64,000 nt of DNA from Hymenobacter guriensis. Its GTDB lineage: Bacteria; Bacteroidota; Bacteroidia; Cytophagales; Hymenobacteraceae. Positions 55,015-64,000 of this stretch are shown in pieces. The DNA lies in the NCBI RefSeq assembly GCF_015773195.1, contig NZ_JADWYK010000004.1, forward strand, positions 350,816 to 414,815, written 5' to 3'. The number at the start of each line of letters is the position of its first letter. Positions within the stretch are counted from its first letter, which is position 1. The translations under genes were made by a program, and so were the position numbers. The notes under the pieces were generated by a model. It was not told where the DNA came from, did no database searches, and saw nothing but the letters and a program-made list of their open reading frames with translations.

Positions 55015-55281
55015 TCGGATGCGTGGAGCTTTCTTTTGCTTTTTCCTCAGCGTTTCACGCCTTCTTATTTCAGCTTCGACTTCCGGGAAAGCCAGGTAGC
55101 GAATATGTCGGGTATCGGGGCACTGAACAAGCTGACGGAGCGGCACCAGCGCCTGGGCAAGACCCTGCATCTGCGCCACCTCAGCCCCGACTGCCGCCAG
55201 CTGCTGCAGAATGCCGGGGGCCTCATCGAAGTCAACATCCAGGAAGACCAGGAGTACCGCGTAGTCACGGACGCGGGCTGA
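55015..55281 (+). pseudogene. SulP transporter C-terminal (STAS) remnant
   Basis: From about 55054 the frame reads QRFTPSYFSFDFRESQVANM then SGIGALNKLTERHQRLGKTL and HLRHLSPDCRQLLQNAGGLIEVNIQEDQEYRVV, the end of the STAS domain of SulP anion transporters. The preceding GAFFCFF piece, equivalent to the G-x-L-F-F-G of SulP, is in a different frame, so there is at least one frameshift, and the membrane part is gone. It is the mirror fragment of what the neighbouring minus-strand gene lacks, but in opposite orientation. Confidence 0.8.
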
Positions 55282-55287
55282 GCTAGG

Positions 55288-55881
55288 CTACTCTGCCGAA
55301 GCCTCGTGCGCTGGGGCCGGCTCCGGGTTGGGCGCGTACACCAGCACGTAGGCTGGCGGCAGGTTCAGCAGCACATGGTCCTGCTTCAGCGAGCGGAAGA
55401 ACTTCTCGAACAGCCGGGTATTCTGCAGGGTGTACTGAAACAGAATCAGCTGCCCGTCGGAAGTCAGGAGGTGGCGGGTGTGCTCCAGCACGCGCCATCC
55501 CAGTCGGGGCGAGAGAGACGTGAAGGGCAGCCCACACACTACGTAATCGGCCTTTTCGATGCCCAACTGCTGCAGGTGATGGCCGGTTTTATCGGCTGAG
55601 TCTTCGATGACGTGGACGTTCGGCTGGCCCGCGTACCGCTCCCGAAGCTGCTCGCAGAAGCGCGGGTTCACCTCCATCAACACCAGCACGGTTTCGGCCC
55701 GGCGCCGCTTGATCAGCTCATCGGTGAAAACGCCCGTGCCGGGCCCATACTCCACAATGCAGGCGGCGCGGTCGAAGTCAATGGGCTCGACTACTTTCTC
55801 GGTCAGGTCGCGGGAGCTGGGAATCAGGGACCCAACGGTGGATGGGTCGCGCAGGAACTCTTCGACGAAGGGAGGCAGCAT
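55288..55881 (-). CDS. Class I SAM-dependent methyltransferase (phospholipid-type)
   Basis: 197 residues. The SAM-binding motif is VEYGPGTGVFTDELI, with a catalytic-type VVCGLPFTSLSP loop (the LPF resembles the NPPF/LPY loop of N-methyltransferases). The opening LRDPSTVGSLIPSSRDLTEKV and overall size fit the PmtA-like family that methylates the amino head group of phosphatidylethanolamine or ornithine lipids; KsgA-type rRNA methyltransferases share part of the motif. A CDP-alcohol phosphatidyltransferase gene lies 78 bases upstream on the same strand, favouring a lipid substrate. Confidence 0.7.
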   Translation of the reverse strand: MLPPFVEEFLRDPSTVGSLIPSSRDLTEKVVEPIDFDRAACIVEYGPGTGVFTDELIKRRRAETVLVLMEVNPRFCEQLRERYAGQPNVHVIEDSADKTGHHLQQLGIEKADYVVCGLPFTSLSPRLGWRVLEHTRHLLTSDGQLILFQYTLQNTRLFEKFFRSLKQDHVLLNLPPAYVLVYAPNPEPAPAHEASAE

Positions 55882-55959
55882 AGCAGCAGGGTTGATACGA
55901 AGCAGAGCTCCGATGTACGGCTGGCGTTGCTCACGGATACAACGGCTCAGCTTACCTGC

Positions 55960-56571
55960 CTAGCCATTGAACAGCGGGTGGCGCTGGATTGGCTGGCCCC
56001 GCCGCAGCTGGCGGGCGTGGTAGAGCGAAGGCACATCGGCCGCCCACACGCGCAGGATGCCGACAATAGCCAGGATTTCCAGCCGACTCAGCACCCCAAG
56101 TACCACGCACGCCGAGAATAGCAGCCCCGTCTGCCCGGTGAGAATCAGCTGCAGCATAGTAGCCATCAGCACCAGAGCCCAGCCTTTGGCGGCCAGGGTG
56201 TGCAGGGCAATTTCGCGGCGGAAGCGCAGGTAGCTGACCACGTACGTCAGGGCTTCGAGCCCCAGCACCAGGCAAATCCACAACGCATTATCCGGAAAGA
56301 AGCGTGGCCACAGCCGGAGGGTGCCGGCCACAATGCACAGCCAGAACACCGTATCAACGCTGGAATCGAGGCGGCGGAGCCGGTGGGTAGCCACGCCCAG
56401 GCGCCGGGCCAGAATGCCGTCGAACACGTCGGTAAGCAGGCCAATGACCACGAGCGTAGCCACCAACGGCCGGGTGAGCGGCTCGGCCGGCAGCAGCAGG
56501 CAGCCTAGCAAGATTACCAAGCCAAGTACCAGCCGGGAATACACGAGGGCAAGCGGAAGTTGGCGCAGCAT
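55960..56571 (-). CDS. CDP-alcohol phosphatidyltransferase
   Basis: 203 residues with about six membrane helices. The family motif D-x2-D-G-x2-A-R-x8-G-x3-D-x3-D is seen as DVFDGILARRLGVATHRLRR followed by LDSSVD, but the conserved Gly of the motif is Leu here. The family transfers a phosphatidyl group from CDP-diacylglycerol to an alcohol such as glycerol phosphate, inositol or serine. The chosen ATG is at 56569-56571 (MLRQLPLALVY). The acceptor is not predictable; the adjacent methyltransferase suggests a lipid head-group pathway. Confidence 0.85.
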   Translation of the reverse strand: MLRQLPLALVYSRLVLGLVILLGCLLLPAEPLTRPLVATLVVIGLLTDVFDGILARRLGVATHRLRRLDSSVDTVFWLCIVAGTLRLWPRFFPDNALWICLVLGLEALTYVVSYLRFRREIALHTLAAKGWALVLMATMLQLILTGQTGLLFSACVVLGVLSRLEILAIVGILRVWAADVPSLYHARQLRRGQPIQRHPLFNG

Positions 56572-56835
56572 AGGAACGGGCAGCAGGTGAGTAGAGCCGC
56601 AAGGAAACAGTCCTACCACGAGGCACCCACCCAGCTTTTCTTCCTACCAGACTCCTGAATCTTCCCGTCAACAACTTTAAGGAGCTGACTTAATGCATCA
56701 TATCCACGCTCAAATCAGACTTTCCGGACAGCTCTCTGCGAGTTTCAGTCAGAGCTTTTCATTGCTCAGCAGCTCAACAGGAAAAAGCCAGACGCAGAGT
56801 TAAAGAGTTTTGCAAAACGTGATACCTCGCCGCAT

Positions 56836-59394
56836 TTACCGGCCCCGGAACCGCGCCAGGTACGGCGCCGTTTTGCTCTCCTTTACCTTTGCTACGGCCT
56901 CGGGCGGACCGGCAGCAACAACTTTTCCGCCTTCATCCCCGGCTCCGGGTCCGATGTCCAGCACCCAGTCGGAGCCGGCTACCACGCGCATGTCGTGCTC
57001 TACCACGATGACTGTGTTGCCGGCTTCCACCAGGCCGTTGAGCTGGACGAGCAGCTTTTCCACGTCGGAGGGATGCAGGCCGGTGGTGGGCTCGTCGAGC
57101 ACGTAAAGGGAATTGCCGCGTTGGGCCCGCTGCAGCTCGGTCGCCAGCTTGATGCGCTGGGCCTCGCCCCCGCTCAGTTCGGTAGCCGGCTGCCCAAGCC
57201 GCAGGTAGCCCAGGCCCACTTCGCGCAGCACCTTGAGGGCCCGCAGCACGGTGGGCTCCTCGTCGAAGAAGTCGGCAGCGGCATCCACGGTCAGGCCCAG
57301 CACCTCAGCAATATTCTTGTCTCGGTAGGTGATTTCGAGTGTTTTGGCGTTGTAGCGGGCCCCGTGGCATACCGGGCAGGGCGCGTACACGCTGGGCAGA
57401 AACAGCAGCTCCACCATCACAAACCCTTCGCCCTGGCAGTTCTCGCACCGACCCTTGGCCACGTTGAAGGAGAAGCGCCCGGCGTCGTAGCGGCGCTTCT
57501 TGGCGGCCGGGGTGGCGGCAAACAGCTTGCGCACGTGGTCGAACAGGCCGGTATAGGTAGCCATGTTGGAGCGGGGCGTGCGGCCGATGGGCTTCTGATC
57601 CACGCGCACCAGCCGCTTGATCTGCTCCATGCCGGCCACAATCCTTCCTTCGGTCGGAGAATTAGTAATTGATAATGAAGAATTAAGAATTGCATCTTCA
57701 GCTTCTTCCGCGTCAATTCTTAATTCTTCATTACTAATTCCTAATTCAGCCGCCACCCACTCCACCAGCACCTGGCTCACAAGGCTCGACTTGCCGGAGC
57801 CCGACACGCCCGTGACGGTGGTAAACACGCCCAGCGGAAACTCCACGTCGAGGCCCGTGAGGTTGTTGCGCCTCACGCCCTGCAGGCGCAGCCAGCCCTT
57901 TGGCTCCCGCGGCTGGCGAGGCGTCAGCTTTCCCTCAGCAGTAAACAGATAGCGCCGAGTCTGGGACGCATCCACTGCAGCCAAGCCCGCCGGCGGGCCG
58001 CTGTACAGGACTTCCCCCCCCTGCTCCCCGGCGGCCGGACCCACGTCCACCAGCCAGTCGGCCTGGCGGATTACATCGAGGTTGTGCTCTACTACGAACA
58101 GGGAGTTGCCGGCTTTTTTCAGGCTGGCCAGGGCTTTGAGTAAGGCTTCGGTGTCGGATGGGTGCAGGCCGGCGCTGGGTTCGTCAAGCACATACACCAC
58201 ACCAAACAAATTGGAATAAAGCTGGGTGGCCAGCCGCAGGCGCTGCAGCTCTCCCGGCGACAACGTCGGCGTGCTGCGCTCCAGGGCCAGGTAGCCCAGA
58301 CCTAGATCGAGCAGCACGCCGAGGCGGGCCACCAGGTCTTCGGCAATGCGCTGGGCCACGATGGTTTGCTCGGGGTGGGCGGCGTCCTGCTTTTTACGGC
58401 CGGCCGCGGTGCCGTCGGCAAACGGGCGCAGCAGCTCAGCTACCCGCTTGAGCGGCAGACGCGACATATCGGCAATATCGAGGCCGGCGAAGGTGACGGT
58501 CAGGGACTCGGGCCGCAGCCGCTTGCCGTGGCAAAGCGGGCACTCGGTACTGAGCATGTACTGCAGCGCCCGCTTTTTCATCAGCGGACTTTGCGTGGTG
58601 GCAAAGGTGTGGAGCACGTGGCGCTTCACCCCGGTAAAGGTACCCATGTAGTTGGGCGGCTCCTTGCGCCGGAGGGCCCGCTGGGTCTCCTGGGGCGAGT
58701 AGCCCGGGTACACCGGCACCACCGGCTGCTCGTCGGTAAACAGAATCCAGTCCCGGTCCTTTTGCGGCAGATCCTGCCAGGGCGTATCCACGTCGAAGCC
58801 CAGGGTCACGAGGATGTCGCGCTGGTTTTGCCCGCCCCAGGCTTGAGGCCAGGCGGCAATGGCCCGCTCCCGGATGGTGAGCGTGGGGTCGGGCACCATG
58901 GTTTGCTCCGTCACCTCGTAGGTGCGGCCCAGGCCGTGGCACTGCGGGCAGGCACCCTCAGGTGTGTTGGGCGAAAAGCCTTCGGCGTACACGATACTTT
59001 GGCCTGCAGGATAGTCGCCGGCCCGGGAGTAGAGCATCCGCAGCAAGTTGGCGAGCGTAGTAACCGAGCCCACCGACGAGCGGGTAGTGGGCGTGCCGCG
59101 CTGCTGCTGCAAGGCCACGGCCGGCGGCAGGCCTTCAATGGAATCCACTTCGGGTACGGCCATCTGGTGAAACAGCCGCCGCGCGTACGGCGATACCGAC
59201 TCCAGGTAGCGGCGCTGGGCCTCGGCGTAGAGCGTGCCAAATGCCAGGGAAGACTTGCCCGAGCCCGACACGCCCGTAAACACCACCAGGGCATCCCGGG
59301 GAATGTCGACGTCGATGTTCTTGAGGTTGTGCTCTCGGGCGCCGCGCACGCGCACAAAGCCGCTGGGGGTAGAAGGCGAAACGGGGGTATGCAT
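56836..59394 (-). CDS. uvrA: UvrA-type excision repair ATPase (short form)
   Basis: 852 residues, about 90 shorter than canonical UvrA. Both ABC ATPase modules are complete: Walker [10 protein letters not shown] twice, signature LSPGELQR and LSGGEAQR, and Walker B with [12 protein letters not shown] and [12 protein letters not shown]. Zinc pairs CPQC...CPLC and CENC...CPVC are present. It resembles the UvrA2/DrrA-type proteins found with or without UvrB, which may act in DNA repair or drug resistance. A 34-residue insert after [11 protein letters not shown], translated from a palindromic element, is described separately. The start at 59394 is [14 protein letters not shown]. Confidence 0.92.
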   Translation of the reverse strand: MHTPVSPSTPSGFVRVRGAREHNLKNIDVDIPRDALVVFTGVSGSGKSSLAFGTLYAEAQRRYLESVSPYARRLFHQMAVPEVDSIEGLPPAVALQQQRGTPTTRSSVGSVTTLANLLRMLYSRAGDYPAGQSIVYAEGFSPNTPEGACPQCHGLGRTYEVTEQTMVPDPTLTIRERAIAAWPQAWGGQNQRDILVTLGFDVDTPWQDLPQKDRDWILFTDEQPVVPVYPGYSPQETQRALRRKEPPNYMGTFTGVKRHVLHTFATTQSPLMKKRALQYMLSTECPLCHGKRLRPESLTVTFAGLDIADMSRLPLKRVAELLRPFADGTAAGRKKQDAAHPEQTIVAQRIAEDLVARLGVLLDLGLGYLALERSTPTLSPGELQRLRLATQLYSNLFGVVYVLDEPSAGLHPSDTEALLKALASLKKAGNSLFVVEHNLDVIRQADWLVDVGPAAGEQGGEVLYSGPPAGLAAVDASQTRRYLFTAEGKLTPRQPREPKGWLRLQGVRRNNLTGLDVEFPLGVFTTVTGVSGSGKSSLVSQVLVEWVAAELGISNEELRIDAEEAEDAILNSSLSITNSPTEGRIVAGMEQIKRLVRVDQKPIGRTPRSNMATYTGLFDHVRKLFAATPAAKKRRYDAGRFSFNVAKGRCENCQGEGFVMVELLFLPSVYAPCPVCHGARYNAKTLEITYRDKNIAEVLGLTVDAAADFFDEEPTVLRALKVLREVGLGYLRLGQPATELSGGEAQRIKLATELQRAQRGNSLYVLDEPTTGLHPSDVEKLLVQLNGLVEAGNTVIVVEHDMRVVAGSDWVLDIGPGAGDEGGKVVAAGPPEAVAKVKESKTAPYLARFRGR
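57659..57747. repeat. In-frame palindromic element inside uvrA
   Basis: Arms 57659-57692 and 57714-57747 are complementary at 31 of 34 positions around a 21-base loop. The element is AT-rich inside a GC-rich gene, and is translated without a stop as [11 protein letters not shown]...[12 protein letters not shown] between the Walker A region and the [11 protein letters not shown] segment of the second ATPase module. It is built like intragenic palindromic elements and is similar in style to the intergenic copy at 23425-23517. Confidence 0.9.
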
Positions 59395-59543
59395 GAGGGG
59401 CCATACGCAGCGCCGTGCGAAATGGCCGGGAGCCTACCCCCCAAAAAAGACTTCTTCCCCAGCCAGAATGGGCAGGGTGGTGAAGGTCAGGTATTTCTTA
59501 AAAAAGAGCTGCCACATCACCTCCGGCCACCGCTCCCGGGTGC

Positions 59544-59551
59544 TATCTTTG
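59544..59551 (+). promoter_or_regulatory. Putative -7 box of the FG-GAP protein gene
   Basis: TATCTTTG fits the TAnnTTTG box and lies 71 bases before the ATG at 59623 and about 150 bases from the divergent uvrA start. Confidence 0.45.
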
Positions 59552-59622
59552 CCTGTTCTTCCTATGGCCACTTGCCTCGTTCGTGGTCACTACCGGTTTA
59601 TCACGCAATCCGCCCTATCTGT

Positions 59623-62600
59623 ATGACTCTATTGCTCCGCGCTGGTTGGTTTACTGCCTGTTCGTTGCTGCTCGGCCACCTCTCCGCTGCCCAGCCCACT
59701 CTTTCCTCAGTATCGCCCGCGCAGCATGCCCCGGCAGCCCCGGTGCGCGGGCCGCTCACTGCTACTTTCAGCCAGGCGCTGCAGGCAGGTAGCGGCCAGG
59801 GCCTGGTGCTGTACGGCAGCCAAAGCCCCAGCCACCAGGCCGGAAAAGGCGGCATGGAGCAATTGCAGTCTACCCGCTTGCTGTTCACCCCTGATTCGGC
59901 TTGGCACCCCGGCGAAACCGTACGGGGCACCCTTACTACGGGCATTAAGAATACCAGCGGGCAGGCGTTGGCCCGGGGGTACGTGTTCGAGTTTCAAACC
60001 GCTACCAAGCCCACCGGCGCAGGCCATTTTCTGCCGCGCAAAGCCATTCCCGAGCCCGTTTCCGCAACCAATCCGCTCACTTCCGCCCTGGGTGACCTAG
60101 ATGCGGACGGCGACCTGGACCTGGTAGTGGGAGGCACTGGCCAAGCCCAGGCCGACATTCGCCTAAATCAGGACCATCATTCTGGCCGTTTTGCAGCCCC
60201 CACCAGCAACGCGGTAGTGAGCTTGAGTGGGGAAGCCCGTCAGCTGGAGCTGGCCGACGTGGATGGCGACGGTGACCTGGATTTATTGGCTCTCACCAAT
60301 TTCCTATTCACAACCGGGAAAGAAGGGCTCGACGTGCGGCTCAACAACGGCAAAGGGCAGTTTTCAACGCCTACTGCTGGATTTCTGGAGTTTTCCAAAA
60401 CCCCCATCCAGTTCGCCCTCGGTGATTTGGACGCCGACGGGGACCTGGACGTAGCGAGTATTTCCCGAGAAGGCTTGGTGCAGTTTTACCTCAACCAGGG
60501 CGTGCATACTGGGCGGTTTGCTTCCTCGGATGCCTACCCCGAACTAGCCTACTTCGCCACCACCGAAAGCCTGGCACTGGCCGACACGGACAACGACGGG
60601 GATTTGGACCTGCTGCTGTTTACTGGCACGAAGACCCTCACGGTGCTTCCCAACGACCCTACCCAAACGCACCCATTTTCTACCGACCGCACTTACGAGC
60701 AAGCCGAAAGTGAGCAAAGTGGGCGGATTGCAACGGGCGACGTAGACAACGACGGCGACGTGGATGCCATCATCACCAATGCCAATTCGTCCTTTGTAGC
60801 AGTGATGCTTAACCAAGGCAACGGCCGTTTCAGCGCCAGCTCGCAGGTGGTTGCCATGCCGCGAATCTCACATGCAGAGCTAGCCGATGTGGACGGCGAC
60901 CAGGGCCTGGATCTGGTGGGTATCAGCTACTTTGAACAGTTGCTGGTGGTGCGGTTGAATACCGGCCAGCACAGTGGGGTATTCTCGGGTTACGACGATG
61001 CTCGGCACTACGCATTCCCCGGCCCGCCCGTGGAAATGAGCCTGGGCGACCTGGATGGCGATGGGGATGTGGACGCGGTTATCAGCAGCGGGGGGCAGAG
61101 CAAAGTTGCCGTGCGCTTCAACGAAGCCGCCTACACGGACCCCGATCCGGCTAGCCTGGCCGGCTTCTCGCCTGGCAAAGGCCCCGTTGGCAGCTTGGTT
61201 ACGTTGCGCGGCGAATACCTGCAGAAAGTGCAGCAGGTGTTTTTTAATGGCGTAGCCGCCCCCGCGTTTAATTACCTGACCGACTCTACCCTGACTGTAT
61301 TGGTACCCGCCGGGGCCACTACGGGCCGCATCACGCTGCGTACCACTACCGGCCAAGCGAGCAGCCTTACAACGTTTACGGTGGTACCGGCCACGCAATT
61401 GCGGGTGACTACCCTCTCCCCCGCTCGGTTTGCAACCGACGTTCTGGCGAAGCCGACGCTGAAGATTGGTTTCTCCGCGCCCCTGCGGGCCAATTCAGTG
61501 AGCGACACGTCGGTTGTGCTCTATAGCCAGGAGCGCGGCTGGCTGGGCAAAGGCCGCACGACCGTAGAGGGCGGCATGCTGCAGCACGTGCCCAGCGCTA
61601 CGCTGCGGCCCGGCGAGTCGGTATTGGTGGGTATTCGGAAAGGCCTGCGAAGCACAACCGACTCGGTGTTGCGCTGCCCCGTGCACTATCAGCTCACGGC
61701 TGCCACGGGTGGTACGGGCCGGAGCTACTTCCAGCCCAAAACGGGGCTGCCCGCGGGCGTGTATGCCCTCGATATGACATCCGGTGACATTGATAAGGAT
61801 GGCGACCTGGACATGCTGGTAACCAGCCGCGACCAGGAGAAGGTGTTTGTGTACCTCAATAAGAACGGACAGGGTATGTTCGAAGCGGGTATAGCCTTTG
61901 AAACAAGCAAGGTTCCTTATCAAATTCAGCTAGTGGACATTGACCGCGACGGCGACTTAGACGCAGTGACTTCCTGCGAAGGCTACGGCGACGAAGTCGT
62001 GCAAATACGCCTCAATGGCGGCGACAACTCCGGCTCGGCGACGGGGGTATTTTCCGACGGCTACGATTTCAAGCCCGACCACAGCAAGGGCAAGCTGGTC
62101 ATCATCGACTTTGCAGAAGATGGTACCCCCAGCATGGCCTACGCCAACGAAAATGGCATTTCCTTGCTTGGGGGCGGAGGCTTCGCCTACAAGCAGTTGT
62201 ACGTCGGCTCGGGAGTAGCCGACCTCCTATCGGGGGATGTAGACAACGATGGCGACCTGGACCTGATTTATGCCGCCGGCGCCGGTGTGGGGGTGTTGCG
62301 CAACGGTGGTGATGCTACGGGGCTGACCCGCGGTTTTACCGTTAGCAACGAACCGGTACTGCAGCTGGACATGAGCGTTGCCACCCTGGCCATGGGCGAC
62401 GTGGATAACGACGGAGACTTGGACATTGTAGTGGGTGGCAACGGCAACGACAACAAGCAAGTGCAGGTGCTCCTAAACGGCGGTGACGCAACCGGTTCTC
62501 ACTCAGGATTCTTCAGCGCCGGCACGCCCGTTGAAGCCCCGGGCACCATTGCCAAGCTGCGCCTCAGTGACCTCGACCACGACGGCGACCTAGATCTGGC

Positions 62601-63792
62601 CATCAGCAACGGCTTTCTCACGAATGCCCTCAGTGTGTACCTCAACGGCGGCGATGCCACCGGTTCCCACTCGGGGGTGTTTACTGCGCGGCGCTTCTAC
62701 CCAGTTACCTACAGTTTGGGCGCCTTTGAGCTGGGCGATGTGGACAACGACGGCGACGTGGACATGATGGCTCTTGCCAACGGGGCCGATAGTGTATTTG
62801 TGCAGGTGAACTCCGACGGCGCGGGCTTGCTACGAGCCGCCCAGGACACCGTGTGCCAAGATAAGCCCCTCACCCTCCGGCTCCGGTATGCCGTGGGCGA
62901 CGTACTTCAGTACCAAGTGAATACTGGTAGTGGCTACCAGGTGCTGGCTAGTACGGCCACCACCCTCACGTTGCCGCACCCTGAGTCGGGGGCTTACCGG
63001 GCCGTGGTGCGCAACCCCAACGGCGAAACGGTGTATTCCTCTCCCTTGCAGATAACGGTGCTGCCGGCGCCTACGGCCCAGCTACGCCTCGTGGGAGATT
63101 CTACCACCTGCGCCAATGTGCCGGTACGCCTCGAAGCCAGCAGCAACGGCACCACCGACACCTACCAGTTCCTGCGCAATGGCCAACCCATTGCGGGTGC
63201 TACCACTGCCACCTACCAACCCACCCTGAGTGGCCGTTACCAAGTGACAGTGACCAACAAGCTGGGGTGTGACCGTACGTCCGGTTCCATCACCCTTACC
63301 ATCAACCCCGTACCGGCCCGGCCCGTCATCACCCTGTCCCGCAAGGCTGGTGCTCTGTTGCTGACTAGCAGCGCCGCCGTTGGCAACCAGTGGTACCGCA
63401 ACGGGGAACCCATTGCCGGGGCCACGGCGGCTGAGTACACCATTGCCGCCGTGACGGAAGCCGCCGATTACACCGTAGTATTGACGGTGGCGGGCTGTGC
63501 ATCGCCCCTGTCTGCCCCCATTCGCGTGTCGCCGGAAGCCCTGACGCAGTACATTTACCAGCTATACCCAAACCCCTCGAACACCGGCTCGGTGACGCTT
63601 GCGCTGGTGGCTTCCGCCGAGCCTGTCACGCTAGAGTTGTTCAACTCCATGGGCGGGCAGGTGAACCGCTGGCGGCTGGCGGCTGGCACCACCACCTACA
63701 CCCTACCGGTTGCTGGCCTGCGGACCGGGCTTTACGTGCTCCGCGCCACCACGCCCCAGACCTCCGAAAGCCACTCCTTACTCATCCACTAA
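59623..63792 (+). CDS. Giant FG-GAP repeat surface protein with T9SS sorting domain
   Basis: 1389 residues. After a signal peptide ([22 protein letters not shown]) comes an Ig-like cap, then many FG-GAP/VCBS repeats with calcium-binding D-x-D-x-D-G-D-x-D loops ([16 protein letters not shown] and [13 protein letters not shown], for example). An IPT/TIG domain follows ([21 protein letters not shown]), then a Big_5-like domain ([20 protein letters not shown]), a second FG-GAP block, two Ig-like domains, and finally a type A T9SS tail ([17 protein letters not shown]...[12 protein letters not shown]). The repeats probably form a beta-propeller for adhesion or ligand binding. The ATG at 59623 is chosen; upstream extension would run antisense through uvrA. 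Confidence 0.92.
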   Translation: MTLLLRAGWFTACSLLLGHLSAAQPTLSSVSPAQHAPAAPVRGPLTATFSQALQAGSGQGLVLYGSQSPSHQAGKGGMEQLQSTRLLFTPDSAWHPGETVRGTLTTGIKNTSGQALARGYVFEFQTATKPTGAGHFLPRKAIPEPVSATNPLTSALGDLDADGDLDLVVGGTGQAQADIRLNQDHHSGRFAAPTSNAVVSLSGEARQLELADVDGDGDLDLLALTNFLFTTGKEGLDVRLNNGKGQFSTPTAGFLEFSKTPIQFALGDLDADGDLDVASISREGLVQFYLNQGVHTGRFASSDAYPELAYFATTESLALADTDNDGDLDLLLFTGTKTLTVLPNDPTQTHPFSTDRTYEQAESEQSGRIATGDVDNDGDVDAIITNANSSFVAVMLNQGNGRFSASSQVVAMPRISHAELADVDGDQGLDLVGISYFEQLLVVRLNTGQHSGVFSGYDDARHYAFPGPPVEMSLGDLDGDGDVDAVISSGGQSKVAVRFNEAAYTDPDPASLAGFSPGKGPVGSLVTLRGEYLQKVQQVFFNGVAAPAFNYLTDSTLTVLVPAGATTGRITLRTTTGQASSLTTFTVVPATQLRVTTLSPARFATDVLAKPTLKIGFSAPLRANSVSDTSVVLYSQERGWLGKGRTTVEGGMLQHVPSATLRPGESVLVGIRKGLRSTTDSVLRCPVHYQLTAATGGTGRSYFQPKTGLPAGVYALDMTSGDIDKDGDLDMLVTSRDQEKVFVYLNKNGQGMFEAGIAFETSKVPYQIQLVDIDRDGDLDAVTSCEGYGDEVVQIRLNGGDNSGSATGVFSDGYDFKPDHSKGKLVIIDFAEDGTPSMAYANENGISLLGGGGFAYKQLYVGSGVADLLSGDVDNDGDLDLIYAAGAGVGVLRNGGDATGLTRGFTVSNEPVLQLDMSVATLAMGDVDNDGDLDIVVGGNGNDNKQVQVLLNGGDATGSHSGFFSAGTPVEAPGTIAKLRLSDLDHDGDLDLAISNGFLTNALSVYLNGGDATGSHSGVFTARRFYPVTYSLGAFELGDVDNDGDVDMMALANGADSVFVQVNSDGAGLLRAAQDTVCQDKPLTLRLRYAVGDVLQYQVNTGSGYQVLASTATTLTLPHPESGAYRAVVRNPNGETVYSSPLQITVLPAPTAQLRLVGDSTTCANVPVRLEASSNGTTDTYQFLRNGQPIAGATTATYQPTLSGRYQVTVTNKLGCDRTSGSITLTINPVPARPVITLSRKAGALLLTSSAAVGNQWYRNGEPIAGATAAEYTIAAVTEAADYTVVLTVAGCASPLSAPIRVSPEALTQYIYQLYPNPSNTGSVTLALVASAEPVTLELFNSMGGQVNRWRLAAGTTTYTLPVAGLRTGLYVLRATTPQTSESHSLLIH

Positions 63793-63818
63793 TTCCGGAT
63801 TTTCCGGCACAAGCATAG

Positions 63819-63870
63819 CTGCCCATGGCCAAGCCCCCGCGGAGGCGGGAGGTAGCCATGGGCAGTTTTT
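63819..63870 (+). terminator. Rho-independent terminator
   Basis: CTGCCCATGGC (63819-63829) pairs with GCCATGGGCAG (63855-63865) and is followed by five T, 27 bases after the FG-GAP protein stop. Bases 63871-64000 show no feature. Confidence 0.9.
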
Positions 63871-64000
63871 CATGTAACCAATCAGCCCCGCGCTGGGCCA
63901 GTTGCGGCACTAATTACGCTAGGTGTATAGTCCCAGCGTGAGGTGGGTCGGGTTTCGGCTAAAGATAGTCGGGTTCTTTTGCCACTGAGCACAGACGAAT

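Noticed and set aside
58366..59622. Upstream extension of the FG-GAP protein frame
   Set aside because: These codons lie antisense within uvrA; the signal peptide and promoter box place the real start at 59623.

Overview
The window reads as chromosomal DNA from a GC-rich, Hymenobacter-like member of the Bacteroidota (Cytophagales). The signs are type IX secretion (T9SS) C-terminal sorting domains on two giant surface proteins, a PID-CTERM-like sorting tail, Bacteroidota-type promoter boxes (TAnnTTTG or TAnnTTCG) beside several starts, and few Shine-Dalgarno sequences. The species is not established by anything in the sequence.

Positions 1-17.6 kb hold mostly housekeeping genes: a partial M23 peptidase, a WG-repeat protein, a lipocalin, a Bcp peroxiredoxin, a two-subunit transketolase whose halves are separated by a VWA protein and a PhyH-type oxygenase, a sigma/membrane regulator/Spy-like triad, a class III aminotransferase, TerB, PfkA and MiaA. 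Positions 17.6-34.5 kb hold a glycosyltransferase, a very large hybrid histidine kinase with an adjacent response regulator, an MBL-fold hydrolase, an NFACT (RqcH-like) protein, tRNA-Leu(GAG), a divergent Dps/VIT1 iron pair, a MOSC protein, and a DUF4394 T9SS protein followed by a PID-CTERM-like peptide.

Positions 34.6-42.7 kb are the most remarkable part. On the minus strand, in transcription order, lie a PcfJ-like gene, a Ro60/Rsr (TROVE-vWA) gene, about eight tandem Y-RNA-like units, an rtcB RNA ligase gene, a 2OG-Fe(II) oxygenase gene and a second rtcB gene. Each Y-like unit is closed by a stem carrying the same two strand motifs (GGUGCCGU on the 5' side, UGUUGCCC on the 3' side) and a UNCUUCG motif. 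Five units enclose a circularly permuted tRNA mimic (T arm, capped acceptor stem, D arm); a sixth keeps the T arm in a different arrangement. The D arms look copied from different tRNA families. I infer an RNA quality-control and repair island in which Ro60 and a bank of tRNA-mimicking Y RNAs work with two RNA ligases.

Positions 43-64 kb hold an HDAC-family enzyme, an aldo/keto reductase, an AraC regulator, a J-domain-like protein, an alpha/beta hydrolase, a gene fused to IS3 debris, a Tat-exported SDR, a bestrophin, debris of SulP transporters (an orphan STAS plus degenerate carbonic anhydrase gene, and a SulP tail), a lipid-type methyltransferase/CDP-alcohol transferase pair, a short UvrA carrying an in-frame palindromic element, and a 1389-residue FG-GAP T9SS protein.

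Intergenic palindromes whose ends share GTCAT-N3-GAGC are scattered through the window, often between convergent genes.
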